Below are positions 38,442 through 47,243 of a stretch of 64,000 bases of DNA, piece by piece (the stretch's first letter is position 1; each line of letters opens with the position of its first letter). The position numbers and the translations under genes were made by a program. Below the pieces are notes generated by a model, which was given only the letters and a program-made list of their open reading frames with translations, was not told where the DNA came from and searched no databases. Origin of the DNA: Thermoflavifilum sp. (GTDB lineage: Bacteria > Bacteroidota > Bacteroidia > Chitinophagales > Chitinophagaceae); NCBI RefSeq assembly GCF_014961315.1, contig NZ_CP063141.1, positions 1,178,001 through 1,242,000 on the forward strand, written 5' to 3'.

Positions 38442-39227
38442 TTATTTGTTCCCTTTAAAAAATCCCTGATCCTGTAACCACTGGCGTGTAAGTGTCAGGA
38501 TATGTTGTTGCAATTGATCGGGTGTTTCATGCCGGGATTGCACATGGATGGAAAAGAAGTAAGGATGCTTGTTTTCTTCTTCCCAGCCTATCATCCAGGC
38601 CTGTGCTGTGCTGTCGGTTTGCAGGGTGGCCGTGAGGTAACTCAGCACGTAAGCAGGTGTGGATTCTTTTAACATCAGTTCTTGCACCAGGCGCTGAGGT
38701 CGTTCATGAAAAGGCAATTCGTGAAAATACAGGTGAATGAGCAGGCCCAGCTGTTCATCGGGAGAGATGCGTATCTGTCCGTTTTGCCAGTAAGCCGTTG
38801 TGGTATCGATGTTTACGGATTTGCCATAATGAACCGAGTCGATCCAGAATTGCATCACCTGTCGGGGTATGTGTGTAGATAGCCACTGGTTGAGCCATTC
38901 GGGCTGTTCACGAAACAACTGTGCCAAGGTAGCAGAATCACCCGGAGCGACCTGCAGCAAGCTATTGGTATCGGCTACCAGGCCCGATTCGAGTGCTACG
39001 AGTGCACCGAACAGCAGAAAACTTCCGGCCGGAGCAAATCGCTCGCTGGCATACGGTAACGGATAAACACTGACCTGGTCGTGCATATTATCGTAGAGCA
39101 TCAAGCAGCCCTGCAGGTGGGCACTGTCTAAATAGCCTTTCCAGGAAGGTTTTTCCTTGATTCCGGAATGGCAACCGGCCATCAAGCATGTACCTAAAAG
39201 CATCAGGCGAATAGCTGTTTTCCTCAT
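38442..39227 (-). CDS. class D beta-lactamase-like lipoprotein without catalytic residues
   Basis: This 261-residue protein has a lipobox LMAGC (Cys19). Its fold elements follow class D (OXA) beta-lactamases: RFAPAGSFLLFGALVALESG where OXA enzymes have PASTFKI and LETG, Tyr134-Gly135 where YGN occurs, YWQNGQIRISPDEQ matching the W..GxLRIS..Q segment, WMIGWEEEN and PYFFSIHVQ. The key residues are changed: the S-x-x-K motif aligns with Gly68-Ser69-Phe70-Leu71, so catalytic Ser and Lys are missing, and the KTG motif aligns with Leu198-Thr199-Ala200. It is therefore probably a penicillin-binding-fold pseudoenzyme in the envelope, not a resistance gene. It lies upstream of nothing obvious and next to kbl on the same strand. 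Confidence 0.7.
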   Translation of the reverse strand: MRKTAIRLMLLGTCLMAGCHSGIKEKPSWKGYLDSAHLQGCLMLYDNMHDQVSVYPLPYASERFAPAGSFLLFGALVALESGLVADTNSLLQVAPGDSATLAQLFREQPEWLNQWLSTHIPRQVMQFWIDSVHYGKSVNIDTTTAYWQNGQIRISPDEQLGLLIHLYFHELPFHERPQRLVQELMLKESTPAYVLSYLTATLQTDSTAQAWMIGWEEENKHPYFFSIHVQSRHETPDQLQQHILTLTRQWLQDQGFFKGNK

Positions 39228-39272
39228 CCGTGTTCAGGTTAATCAACATCATTTGAAATGGATGCCTACAGG

Positions 39273-40460
39273 TTATTTCAACACGCCCAGCTGTTTACCC
39301 ACGCGGGTAAACGCATCGATGGCCTTATCCAGGTGCTGGCGCTCATGAGCCGCACTGAGCTGTACGCGGATGCGCGCCTGATCCTTAGGCACCACCGGGT
39401 AAAAGAATCCGATGACGTAGATATCCAGCTTCAACAGTTCCTCGGCAAAGCGCTGGGCCAGCACAGCATCGTAGAGCATCACGGGCACGATGGGGTGTTC
39501 ACCCGGTTTAATGTCAAAGCCGGCTGCCGTCATGTTCTCGCGGAAGTAACGGGTGTTTTCCATCAATTTGTCGCGCAGGGCCGATGTTTCGCTGAGCATA
39601 TCGATTACGGCTATGGAAGCGCCTACCACGGCCGGCGCCAGGGTATTGGAGAATAGATAAGGACGGGAGCGCTGGCGCAACAACTCGATGATTTCCTTTC
39701 TGCCGCTGGTGAAGCCGCCGGAAGCCCCGCCCAGGGCCTTGCCCAGCGTGCCGGTGATCAGGTCTATTTTGCCGATGACCCCGCGATATTCATGCGTGCC
39801 CCGGCCGGTTTGCCCCAGAAAGCCGGTGGCATGGCTATCGTCGACCATCACGACGGCCTGATAGCGCTCGGCCAGCTCCACAATTTTATCCAGCTGTGCG
39901 ATGGTACCATCCATGCTGAAGCAGCCATCAGTGGCAATCAGCCGGGTACGCGCATCAGCAGCTTCCTGCAGCTGACGTTCCAGATCGGCCATATCATTAT
40001 GTCGATATCGGTAGCGCCGGGCCTTGCACAGGCGAATCCCGTCGATGATGGAAGCATGATTGAGTTCATCGGAAATCACGGCATCCTGTTCGTTCAACAG
40101 GGGTTCGAATACACCGCCGTTGGCATCGAAGCAGGCGGCGTAAAGAATGGTATCTTCCGTGCCGAGAAATTCGCTGAGCTTGCGCTCCAGCGTTTTGTGG
40201 ATATCCTGCGTACCACATATGAAACGCACGCTGCTCAATCCATATCCCCGCTCGTCAATGGCTTTCCTGGCGGCTTCCCTGACACGCGGATGATTGGCCA
40301 GCCCGAGATAATTGTTTGCGCAAAAATTGATGACCTCGCGGCCATTGACCCGGATCACCGCGTCCTGCGGCGATTCAATGATGCGTTCCTGTTTGTACAG
40401 GCCCGCCGTACGCAGCTCATCGATTTCCTGTTGCAGGCGTTTCAAAAATGTAGTGTCCAT
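39273..40460 (-). CDS. kbl: glycine C-acetyltransferase (2-amino-3-ketobutyrate CoA ligase)
   Basis: This 395-residue alpha-oxoamine synthase converts 2-amino-3-oxobutyrate and CoA to glycine and acetyl-CoA in threonine breakdown. Marks: [88 protein letters not shown] and the PLP-lysine motif [14 protein letters not shown]. The SVRFICGTQ segment points to Kbl, although BioF-like family relatives exist. The start at 40460 ([10 protein letters not shown]) is normal for Kbl; the ATG at 40511 adds a leader not seen in the family. No threonine dehydrogenase gene lies nearby. Confidence 0.9.
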   Translation of the reverse strand: MDTTFLKRLQQEIDELRTAGLYKQERIIESPQDAVIRVNGREVINFCANNYLGLANHPRVREAARKAIDERGYGLSSVRFICGTQDIHKTLERKLSEFLGTEDTILYAACFDANGGVFEPLLNEQDAVISDELNHASIIDGIRLCKARRYRYRHNDMADLERQLQEAADARTRLIATDGCFSMDGTIAQLDKIVELAERYQAVVMVDDSHATGFLGQTGRGTHEYRGVIGKIDLITGTLGKALGGASGGFTSGRKEIIELLRQRSRPYLFSNTLAPAVVGASIAVIDMLSETSALRDKLMENTRYFRENMTAAGFDIKPGEHPIVPVMLYDAVLAQRFAEELLKLDIYVIGFFYPVVPKDQARIRVQLSAAHERQHLDKAIDAFTRVGKQLGVLK

Positions 40461-40592
40461 GACGGGTAGATTTTCATTCAACAAAAGTCGGAATTCATTT
40501 CCATACTTCATCAGCCTGCTATCCTGTCGGATGATAAGATGTATCCCGCAAAATCACCGGCCATGAAGCAAACAATTGTTTTTTAAGTGAAA

Positions 40593-40620
40593 TGTAACCT
40601 TACGGGCGTAGATTCGTTGT
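40593..40620 (+). promoter_or_regulatory. possible ECF-type promoter of the sigma factor gene
   Basis: TGTAACC at 40593-40599 and CGTTGT at 40615-40620 are 15 bp apart, which resembles ECF promoters (an AAC-containing -35 and a CGT-containing -10). The site lies 33 bp before the sigma gene, so it could be autoregulatory. It rests on two short matches only. Confidence 0.35.
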
Positions 40621-40653
40621 ATGGATGATTGAACACCTTTACATGTTGTCCTG

Positions 40654-41136
40654 ATGACGGAAAAAGAATATAATGCCTGCGTGGATCTGTATGCTGATGG
40701 GCTGTATCGTTTTGTGGTGAAAAACCTGAAACAGGAAGAAACTGCACGCGATCTGGTGCAGGTAAGTTTTGAGAGGCTCTGGCAAAATCACAGGAAGGTA
40801 ACATTTGATAAAGCGAAATCTTATTTATTTACCGTAGCCTATCATGCCATGATAGATCACCTGCGCTTATCGAAATTTCGCAATCATGTGTCGCTTCATC
40901 CCGAAGCTTTTGCGCAATCACCGCAGACCGACTGGGAAGTAAAGTTTATTATTGAAAAAGCATTGAATGAAATGGATCAAGCACAAAAAATGTTGATTAT
41001 GTTGAAGGATTATGAAGGCTATCGGTATGAAGAAATAGCTGAGATCACCGGTTTGAGTTTGGTTCAGGTGAAAGTGTATTTGCATCGTGCAAGGAAAGCA
41101 CTTAAGCAGGTGCTGGAAAAATATTTCGTCTCTTAA
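40654..41136 (+). CDS. RNA polymerase ECF-type sigma factor
   Basis: The 160-residue product is a group 4 sigma-70 factor. Region 2 is visible as LYRFVVKNLKQEETARDLVQVSFERLWQNHRKV and KAKSYLFTVAYHAMIDHLRLSK, and region 4 as ALNEMDQAQKMLIMLKDYEGYRYEEIAEITGLSLVQVKVYLHRARKAL, with the helix-turn-helix at its end. It is probably bound by the anti-sigma candidate encoded 11 bp downstream. In Bacteroidota such pairs often control outer-membrane or transport functions; here the operon adds an outer-membrane barrel gene and is followed by a receptor operon. The signal it senses is unknown. Confidence 0.9.
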   Translation: MTEKEYNACVDLYADGLYRFVVKNLKQEETARDLVQVSFERLWQNHRKVTFDKAKSYLFTVAYHAMIDHLRLSKFRNHVSLHPEAFAQSPQTDWEVKFIIEKALNEMDQAQKMLIMLKDYEGYRYEEIAEITGLSLVQVKVYLHRARKALKQVLEKYFVS

Positions 41137-41147
41137 ATGGTAAGATT

Positions 41148-41978
41148 ATGGATCCAAAACGTCTTGAAGAGCTGATGATACGAGCTGTTGACAAAGAAAT
41201 TTCCGATGAGGAATGGCGGGAATTGCAGGAATGGATTTCGGCTCATCCGGAATTACATGCGGAATGGGAAAAATGGAAGATGACCCAATTGCCTGAGGAA
41301 ATCATGGTTTATCCGGATAAGCATAAATTATATCGACATCATCATCGCAGGATGAAGTATCTCTACCGGCTGATAGCAGCTGCAGCCTGTATAGCTGGTT
41401 TCTGGTTGGTAGGAAAAATATGGTTTGCTGAATTCCATCATGCACAAAAACCGGTAGCAGGCCAGCATGGAATATCCTTATCAGGTGTTGCGCCCGTTGC
41501 GAATGAGGAAGCACAATCATCCAACGCTGTTTCTAGTGAAAATATTTCTCACTCATCCGCTCATCGTCCTCAAAACGCAAAGCGCGTGATACGTCAGGTC
41601 ACAAACAAACTAATCCCGGCGCAAAACACGCAAGCAATAGTGAAAGATACAATGGATCAATTTAATGAAGTAACGGTAATCGATGCAGATTCAGTGTCTT
41701 CTCAGTTCAACCAGTTGCCGTCGCTGATGACCTGGAATGCATCTCCTGACGAACATATAAAAATTTTGCATGCCCATGATGTTATTCAACTGGATGCTGA
41801 ATTCACTTCGAACAAAGCTGAGGTAAAGCCGGTTCTGTCCGTATCCGAACGTGGATCGGCTAAGCTGGGAAGGGTGATATTCGCTATGGCCCGTACAGCG
41901 GATTATGCGCATAAAATTCAACAGTCTTTATTTGAAACACAACATATTCATATTGAATTTCAGGAAGCAAAACATTAA
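41148..41978 (+). CDS. probable anti-sigma factor (membrane)
   Basis: This 276-residue protein has an N-terminal helical segment of about 50 residues (MDPKRLEELMIRAVDKEISDEEWRELQEWI) resembling the sigma-binding part of anti-sigma factors, although it lacks the HxxxCxxC zinc motif. One transmembrane helix follows at about 70-92 (YLYRLIAAAACIAGFWLVGKIWF), then a periplasmic region rich in Ser, Gln and Asn. The position directly after an ECF sigma gene, the length and the topology support the role; the family itself is not recognised with certainty. Its stop lies 2 bp before the barrel protein gene. Confidence 0.65.
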   Translation: MDPKRLEELMIRAVDKEISDEEWRELQEWISAHPELHAEWEKWKMTQLPEEIMVYPDKHKLYRHHHRRMKYLYRLIAAAACIAGFWLVGKIWFAEFHHAQKPVAGQHGISLSGVAPVANEEAQSSNAVSSENISHSSAHRPQNAKRVIRQVTNKLIPAQNTQAIVKDTMDQFNEVTVIDADSVSSQFNQLPSLMTWNASPDEHIKILHAHDVIQLDAEFTSNKAEVKPVLSVSERGSAKLGRVIFAMARTADYAHKIQQSLFETQHIHIEFQEAKH

Positions 41979-41980
41979 CC

Positions 41981-43000
41981 ATGAATAAACTACGCAGTAC
42001 ATGCTCATTTGTTGGCAGCATGCTGATGATACTGATGATATCCACATCAGGGCAAGCGCAGCGGAAGCAATCCGTAAAAGTAGAAGCAAACAAAGGGTTG
42101 CATGTGTATGCAGTTGATGAAGATAGCGAAACAGAGATTAACCTTTCACGGGATACCACGCTTCCTGCAATACATGAGCAGAAAGATAGTTTTCCGGTAG
42201 AGCAAGAAGATACGGTAGTCATCGGTCGCTGGCGCATCATTCATCGTGAATCCTCGCATGGTACTTCACGAACAGATATCTATCGAGTACCCAAACCAGC
42301 CAATCAACTTGTGTTCACCCACTGGTTTGCTTATGATTTTGGATGGAATAATTACGATGATCGAAGTGCTTATGCAGGATTGGCTGATGTGGATCCAAAT
42401 GTGAAAGTATATGATTATTCTGCTCAGGGTTTATACACATTTGCACCGCGCCCGATGAGTGATCCTGTAAGTTCATCTACTTTTTCTTTAATCCCTGAAA
42501 AATCAGTCAATGTGGATATATGGATTTTTCGTCAGCAACGTTTTTTGCGAAATAAACGATTGGGCATCGAATATGGGTTAGGATTGTGGATGAACAATTT
42601 TCGATATCGGAACAACATTACTTATGTAAATGCAGGTGGTCACACCATGGTGATTGTGGATAGCGTGAATTTCAAGAAAAATAAATTATTTACGGAGTAT
42701 CTCACGGTGCCGCTGTTCATCTGTGTACATCTGTCGGGGGAAGGTGATAGGGGTTTTCAGTTAAAAGCAGGAGCCAATTTCGGATATTTGTTTAAATCGC
42801 GTACCAAGCAGATCAGTGAAGCTCGTGGCAAAGTAAAGGTGAATGACAATTTTAACCTCAGCACCTTTCGAATTGCTCCCGAGCTTGTACTGGCCTGGCA
42901 TAGCTGGTCGTTTTACGCCAATTATAGCCTTACGCCCCTGCATCAATACGGCGTAAAACAATATCCTTATGCATTTGGTATTCGATTTAATGGATTCTGA
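41981..43000 (+). CDS. outer membrane beta-barrel protein
   Basis: This 339-residue exported protein has a signal peptide (cleavage near SGQAQR), a polar N-terminal segment of about 90 residues, and a C-terminal part with alternating amphipathic strands (WFAYDFGWNNY, LGIEYGLGLWMNNFRYRNN, LTVPLFICVHL, FQLKAGANFGYLF, LVLAWHSWSFYANYSLTPLHQY) ending in FGIRFNGF with a terminal Phe. This fits the small Bacteroidota outer-membrane beta-barrels (porin-family fold). It is translationally close to the anti-sigma gene, so it may be part of the same stress or envelope response. No ligand can be assigned. Confidence 0.7.
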   Translation: MNKLRSTCSFVGSMLMILMISTSGQAQRKQSVKVEANKGLHVYAVDEDSETEINLSRDTTLPAIHEQKDSFPVEQEDTVVIGRWRIIHRESSHGTSRTDIYRVPKPANQLVFTHWFAYDFGWNNYDDRSAYAGLADVDPNVKVYDYSAQGLYTFAPRPMSDPVSSSTFSLIPEKSVNVDIWIFRQQRFLRNKRLGIEYGLGLWMNNFRYRNNITYVNAGGHTMVIVDSVNFKKNKLFTEYLTVPLFICVHLSGEGDRGFQLKAGANFGYLFKSRTKQISEARGKVKVNDNFNLSTFRIAPELVLAWHSWSFYANYSLTPLHQYGVKQYPYAFGIRFNGF

Positions 43001-43007
43001 AGATTTT

Positions 43008-43039
43008 TTTGTGAGTTCCAGCAGCCGTATTTAATTTTG
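43008..43039 (+). promoter_or_regulatory. promoter of the Cys-rich protein/receptor operon
   Basis: TTTG at 43008-43011 and TAATTTTG at 43032-43039 are exactly 20 bp apart. Transcription would start near 43046, so the leader of the gene at 43057 is only about 10 bases. This separates the receptor unit from the sigma-factor unit. Confidence 0.7.
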
Positions 43040-43056
43040 TAGCAGGCTCAAGATTT

Positions 43057-43431
43057 ATGCGGCTGATTGCTATCATATGGTTGGTTGCAATACTTGCCCA
43101 GGCTTTCAGCAAAAACCTGATCATTCTCGATTATCATCTCAACCGGCATTATATCGCCACGCATCTATGTGAGAACCGCAATAAGCCACAGCTGCATTGT
43201 GAGGGAAAATGTTTTCTGAAAAAGCAATTGGAAAAAGATCATCACCGCGATGCTACCAGCAATAGTTCGGATAAAAATCTGCCGGATGTGGTGTACAGCG
43301 ATGAACATGATGATTTGCAATTGCCTTTGAGTCCTGAACAGCGTATTTATTTCCCCGTGTGCACCGCTGTAACCTTACATCCTTCACTGAAAGCTGTGTT
43401 TCATCCTCCCGCTTACCAGGCTCAGGCTTGA
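43057..43431 (+). CDS. small cysteine-motif protein, possible metal handling
   Basis: This 124-residue protein starts with a hydrophobic segment (LIAIIWLVAILAQAF). It carries a compact cysteine motif, HLCENRNKPQLHCEGKCFLKKQL (C-x10-C-x3-C), and a later FPVCTA, in a setting of His and Asp (KDHHRD, DEHDD). Related short proteins with the C...P...C.GKC pattern occur upstream of TonB-dependent receptors in Bacteroidota; I know of no proven function. The four cysteines, His-rich tract and the receptor and CPCC lipoprotein genes downstream suggest metal binding or transfer, perhaps copper. It has its own promoter. The metal is inference only. Confidence 0.6.
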   Translation: MRLIAIIWLVAILAQAFSKNLIILDYHLNRHYIATHLCENRNKPQLHCEGKCFLKKQLEKDHHRDATSNSSDKNLPDVVYSDEHDDLQLPLSPEQRIYFPVCTAVTLHPSLKAVFHPPAYQAQA

Positions 43432-43612
43432 TATACCTGCCATCTTTTGTACCACACATGCATCATGCTGTTGTGAATTCTGCATGTGTAGCTTTATCGT
43501 GCATATAACGCGTGCTTCATTGCACGATTCATTTGATATCATCAACACTTTTGGGTAACCAGATGGCCGTTGCACGACTCATCATTTCAAGGTTTTTTTA
43601 AATACCTGTATC

Positions 43613-45904
43613 ATGAAACACAGCATACACTTCATACTCATATTTGTAATTTATCATTCGCTTGCACATGCCCAGCAAATGTTTAAAGGATATGTTGTCA
43701 ATGCATTTTCTCGCGAACCTGTAGCCGGTGCGGTAATTCATGCAGCTTCGGGTAAGGCCATTGCTATAGCCGATTTGCGAGGACAGTTCTCTCTTCCCGC
43801 AGTTGTTGACAGTATTACTATTTCATGTGTAGGATATCAAACCGTGCATCTGGTGCATCTGCCTGCAAATGGAATCATTTACCTGACACCGGAAGTAACG
43901 ATTTTGCGGGAGACCGTGGTTTCGGCCAGCCGGGAAGGGGAGCAAAGATCTACGGTGCCGGCAGCCATCAGTGTGATTTCTTCCCGCATGATTGCCCAGA
44001 CACATGCCATCACACTCGATCAACTGCTTAATCAGGTAAGTGGCGTGTATATGGTCGATCTGGGCAATGAACAGCATACGATGGCCATTCGTCAACCCAT
44101 CGGCTACAGAAACGTGTATCTGTACCTGGAAAATGGCATTCCTATCAGAACGGTCGGCGATTTTAATCACAACGCCCTGATTGAAATGAATTCTGCGGCG
44201 GTGAAACATATCGAAATCATCCGTGGGCCGGGTTCATCGCTGTATGGAAGTGATGCCATCGGTGGTGTAATCAACTTTATCACACGCACGCCGGCTGTTA
44301 TACCTACCGGAAGTGTTTCCATCGAAGGCAGCTCCATAGGCTACAAGCGATTCAGTGCCGATGTTTCGGGTACCGCACGAGGATGGGGAATAGGATTGGC
44401 CGGATATTATGCGAATCAACATGATACTTATCATCAGCACAATGATTTTCATAAACTGGCCTTAACCCTGCGTGCCGATCGGGTATTGAATACGCACAGC
44501 AAATGGACCAATGAACTCACCTGGGTAAATTATTACTCGGATATGAATGGTGGGCTGGATAGCCTGGATTTTTATCAAAAAAACTATGCGAGTTATTACA
44601 CGTTTAATTATCGCAAGGTGAGCGCTGTGCGTTATACCAGCAGTTTGTATTATGAGCAGGATACCCATTCCAGCGGATTCGTTTCAGCTTATTATCATGA
44701 TAATGATGTGGAGCAGAATCCCAGTTATCGCATTAAGCGAACTTCCGATCCACTGAAGGCTTCGGGTGAGATTAACGATAATATCTTTCATACATTTGGA
44801 TTATTATCACAACATTCCTGGCAGTTACGGCCTGAACAATTACAGGTTATCGCTGGATTAAATGGCGAATACAGTCCTTTTCAATATCATGCCAACTATA
44901 TCCAGATTCAGAAAAATCAGGCAGGTTATTACATCAGTTATACGCCAACCGATTCGTTATTAAGTGATTATCGGGCCGGCATTTATACCTATGCGGCTTA
45001 TGTACAGCTGAAATGGCAACCGGTGTCTCACCTGTATCTGGTGGGTGGTTTGCGAGGCGATGGTATCAGCTATCATTTCGTGAATAATTTACCACCCTCG
45101 GCCTATACCGGCGCACCTTCCAGCACAAACAGTTTTGGACATATTACACCGAAGATTGGACTTAACTATTCGTTTTCATCAAATCTGGGTGGGTACCTGA
45201 ATTTCAGTCAGGGCTTCGCACCGCCCGATATTACCGATTTATATAACGGCGTGAAAGTGCCTTATCTGAAACCGGCCACCTATCAGAATTATGAAGCTGG
45301 CCTGTGGTGGAGTTTCTGGAAGGATAAAATATTATGGCAGGCAGATGTTTACCGGATGACGGGAACGCATGAAATCATCAGCGTGAGGCAGGATGATGGC
45401 TCTTATCAAAATGCCAACGCAGGAAAGACGCTTCATTATGGTGTAGAATATGCATTTACCTGTAATCCCGTTTCGGATATTCAATTCAAGTGGAATGGCA
45501 CATGGGCCCGGCATCGGTTTATTCAATATCAAATAAACGGTAAAGATTACAGTCATCATGAGATGAATGCCGCACCACACTTGCTGTATTATGCAGAGCT
45601 GAGTTATCGTCCAGCATTTTTGAAACAGAGCCATATTGCATTCTCCTGTGAGCATGTGGGTAAATATTATATTGATCCGGCCAATACCCAGATTTACGGG
45701 GGCTATACCTTGTTGAATATTCGATTAGGTTATCAATGGCAAAGACTTTCCATGTGGTTGCATGTTTGGAACGTGATGAATACCATTTATGCGACTACCG
45801 TCGATTATGCAAGTTATGGAAATACGTATCGTGCGGGTATTCCGCGCACCTGGCAGCTGGGCCTGGGTTATGATTTTTCCAGACGTGTACAAGCTTCATT
45901 GTAA
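43613..45904 (+). CDS. TonB-dependent receptor with N-terminal carboxypeptidase-regulatory-like domain
   Basis: This 763-residue outer-membrane receptor has a signal peptide (cleavage near LAHAQQ), a carboxypeptidase-regulatory-like domain (FKGYVVNAFSREPVAGAVIHA to YQTVHLVHLPANGIIYL, about 25-95), a plug with VVSASREGEQRSTVPAAISVISSRMI, LLNQVSGVYMVDLG and VKHIEIIRGPGSSLYGSDAIGGVINFITRTP, and a barrel ending AGIPRTWQLGLGYDFS. The plug motif is of the vitamin B12/metal/colicin type rather than SusC. It lies between the small cysteine-motif protein and a CPCC lipoprotein, spaced 181 and 11 bp, which suggests metal or metal-complex uptake. The 181-bp gap upstream shows no clear promoter. Confidence 0.85.
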   Translation: MKHSIHFILIFVIYHSLAHAQQMFKGYVVNAFSREPVAGAVIHAASGKAIAIADLRGQFSLPAVVDSITISCVGYQTVHLVHLPANGIIYLTPEVTILRETVVSASREGEQRSTVPAAISVISSRMIAQTHAITLDQLLNQVSGVYMVDLGNEQHTMAIRQPIGYRNVYLYLENGIPIRTVGDFNHNALIEMNSAAVKHIEIIRGPGSSLYGSDAIGGVINFITRTPAVIPTGSVSIEGSSIGYKRFSADVSGTARGWGIGLAGYYANQHDTYHQHNDFHKLALTLRADRVLNTHSKWTNELTWVNYYSDMNGGLDSLDFYQKNYASYYTFNYRKVSAVRYTSSLYYEQDTHSSGFVSAYYHDNDVEQNPSYRIKRTSDPLKASGEINDNIFHTFGLLSQHSWQLRPEQLQVIAGLNGEYSPFQYHANYIQIQKNQAGYYISYTPTDSLLSDYRAGIYTYAAYVQLKWQPVSHLYLVGGLRGDGISYHFVNNLPPSAYTGAPSSTNSFGHITPKIGLNYSFSSNLGGYLNFSQGFAPPDITDLYNGVKVPYLKPATYQNYEAGLWWSFWKDKILWQADVYRMTGTHEIISVRQDDGSYQNANAGKTLHYGVEYAFTCNPVSDIQFKWNGTWARHRFIQYQINGKDYSHHEMNAAPHLLYYAELSYRPAFLKQSHIAFSCEHVGKYYIDPANTQIYGGYTLLNIRLGYQWQRLSMWLHVWNVMNTIYATTVDYASYGNTYRAGIPRTWQLGLGYDFSRRVQASL

Positions 45905-45915
45905 AACAAGATGTC

Positions 45916-47175
45916 ATGAAAATATGTTTTTATTTATGGATTGCACTGGAATTGATTTTCTGGACATCGTGTAGTCAACAGCAGCGCACATTTGAATATG
46001 TATTTAAGCAGGATGGATGGAATTTTTCCTGTCCGTATCTCACTTCTGATGCAAGGGGGCATCTGTTGCTCACCTGGGCGGGTGCCGATACTTCCGGCAA
46101 GCAATCTCAGCTATGGATGGCGAGGTTTAATATCAACTCCTTTCGGCTGCAGGACAAGTTTCCCGTTGCGCATACCGCAGGCGTGTATCCGCATGGAGAA
46201 AATTTACCTAAACTGGCCTGTACTGAAGACGGATTCTGGGTGCTGGCATTTGGTACGGTTGCGCATCGTTCATCGAATCCTTATGCGGGTGAAATTCAAT
46301 ATGTGTATAGTACGGATGCTGGCAGGCACTGGTCGGCCGCTCAACCCCTGGTTACCGATAGCAGTAGCCATGATCAGCGGTACTTTGCGCTTGGTGTAGC
46401 TGAAGGTGAAAATCAACCGGCATCAAAAAGCATATCCATCATCTGGATGGATGATCGGCTGAAGACCCGACCGGAAGGCTCTACATTGTTTTTTGCGAGG
46501 ATATCTCCATCGGGAAATGTTTCGGATAGCAAGCCCATTGCTTATCAGCTCTGCCCCTGCTGTCGTACGGCGATGCTTATCGATACACACCAGGTGATAC
46601 ATATTGCATACAGGCAAATCCTTTCGGATAGCATTCGCGATATCATGTATATGGCTTCGTATGATCAGGGTAAAACTTTTACGCAGCCACAGCGGGTGAG
46701 TGTTGACAACTGGGTCATACGTGCATGTCCACACAGTGGGCCTGATATGGCCGTCAATGCACAGGGATTGCATGTGGTCTGGTACACCCTGTCGCATGGC
46801 CAGGGCATCTTTTACACCCATACGGTTGCTTCTCCCGCTACTGAAAAACATGTAGCGTTTGCCGCCCGTCAGCAGGTCAGCGGTTTCAACATGTCGGCCA
46901 AACATGCCCAGATTGCAGCCCTGCCCGATGGAAGGCTGGTAATAGCCTGGGATGAATTTCCACTGCACAGCACTACAGCCCATCAGCGCATAGGCATGCA
47001 ACTGAGAACGGCCGATGGGAAATGGATAAAAACCTGGTACATTGCCGATCCCGGGTGTGATTTGCAATTCCCGGTTTTATTTCCTTTAGGAGGGGATCGG
47101 GTGGCCATTGCATATACCTGTCAACAGGGGCGCCGTTCGATGGTGGTGTGCCGGAGCCTGTTTGTGGGTAAGTAA
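45916..47175 (+). CDS. sialidase-fold lipoprotein with CPCC motif
   Basis: This 419-residue protein has a lipobox (FWTSC, Cys19). The mature part looks like a six-bladed sialidase-type propeller with Asp-box-like repeats YSTDAGRHW (131-139) and SYDQGKTF (248-255). It lacks the catalytic Arg triad pattern expected of a true sialidase, so the usual label exo-alpha-sialidase is likely wrong. Two unusual cysteine groups, LCPCCRT (213-216) and ACPHSGPD (271-273), lie in adjacent blades and could bind a metal or form disulphides. It is encoded 11 bp after the TonB-dependent receptor. I infer a surface or periplasmic partner of that receptor; the ligand is unknown. Confidence 0.65.
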   Translation: MKICFYLWIALELIFWTSCSQQQRTFEYVFKQDGWNFSCPYLTSDARGHLLLTWAGADTSGKQSQLWMARFNINSFRLQDKFPVAHTAGVYPHGENLPKLACTEDGFWVLAFGTVAHRSSNPYAGEIQYVYSTDAGRHWSAAQPLVTDSSSHDQRYFALGVAEGENQPASKSISIIWMDDRLKTRPEGSTLFFARISPSGNVSDSKPIAYQLCPCCRTAMLIDTHQVIHIAYRQILSDSIRDIMYMASYDQGKTFTQPQRVSVDNWVIRACPHSGPDMAVNAQGLHVVWYTLSHGQGIFYTHTVASPATEKHVAFAARQQVSGFNMSAKHAQIAALPDGRLVIAWDEFPLHSTTAHQRIGMQLRTADGKWIKTWYIADPGCDLQFPVLFPLGGDRVAIAYTCQQGRRSMVVCRSLFVGK

Positions 47176-47243
47176 AAGGCACACCTGTTTGCAGTTTTTT
47201 CAATCATATCCATAACAGGGTATGGGAAAATTTTCAGGCAGGA

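Noticed and set aside
38442..39227. Beta-lactam resistance gene
   Set aside because: The fold resembles class D enzymes, but the catalytic Ser, Lys and the KTG motif are replaced, so hydrolysis is not expected.
40101..40112. GGGTTCGAATAC, resembling a tRNA T-loop
   Set aside because: It lies inside the kbl coding sequence and no acceptor, D or anticodon stems can be formed around it.
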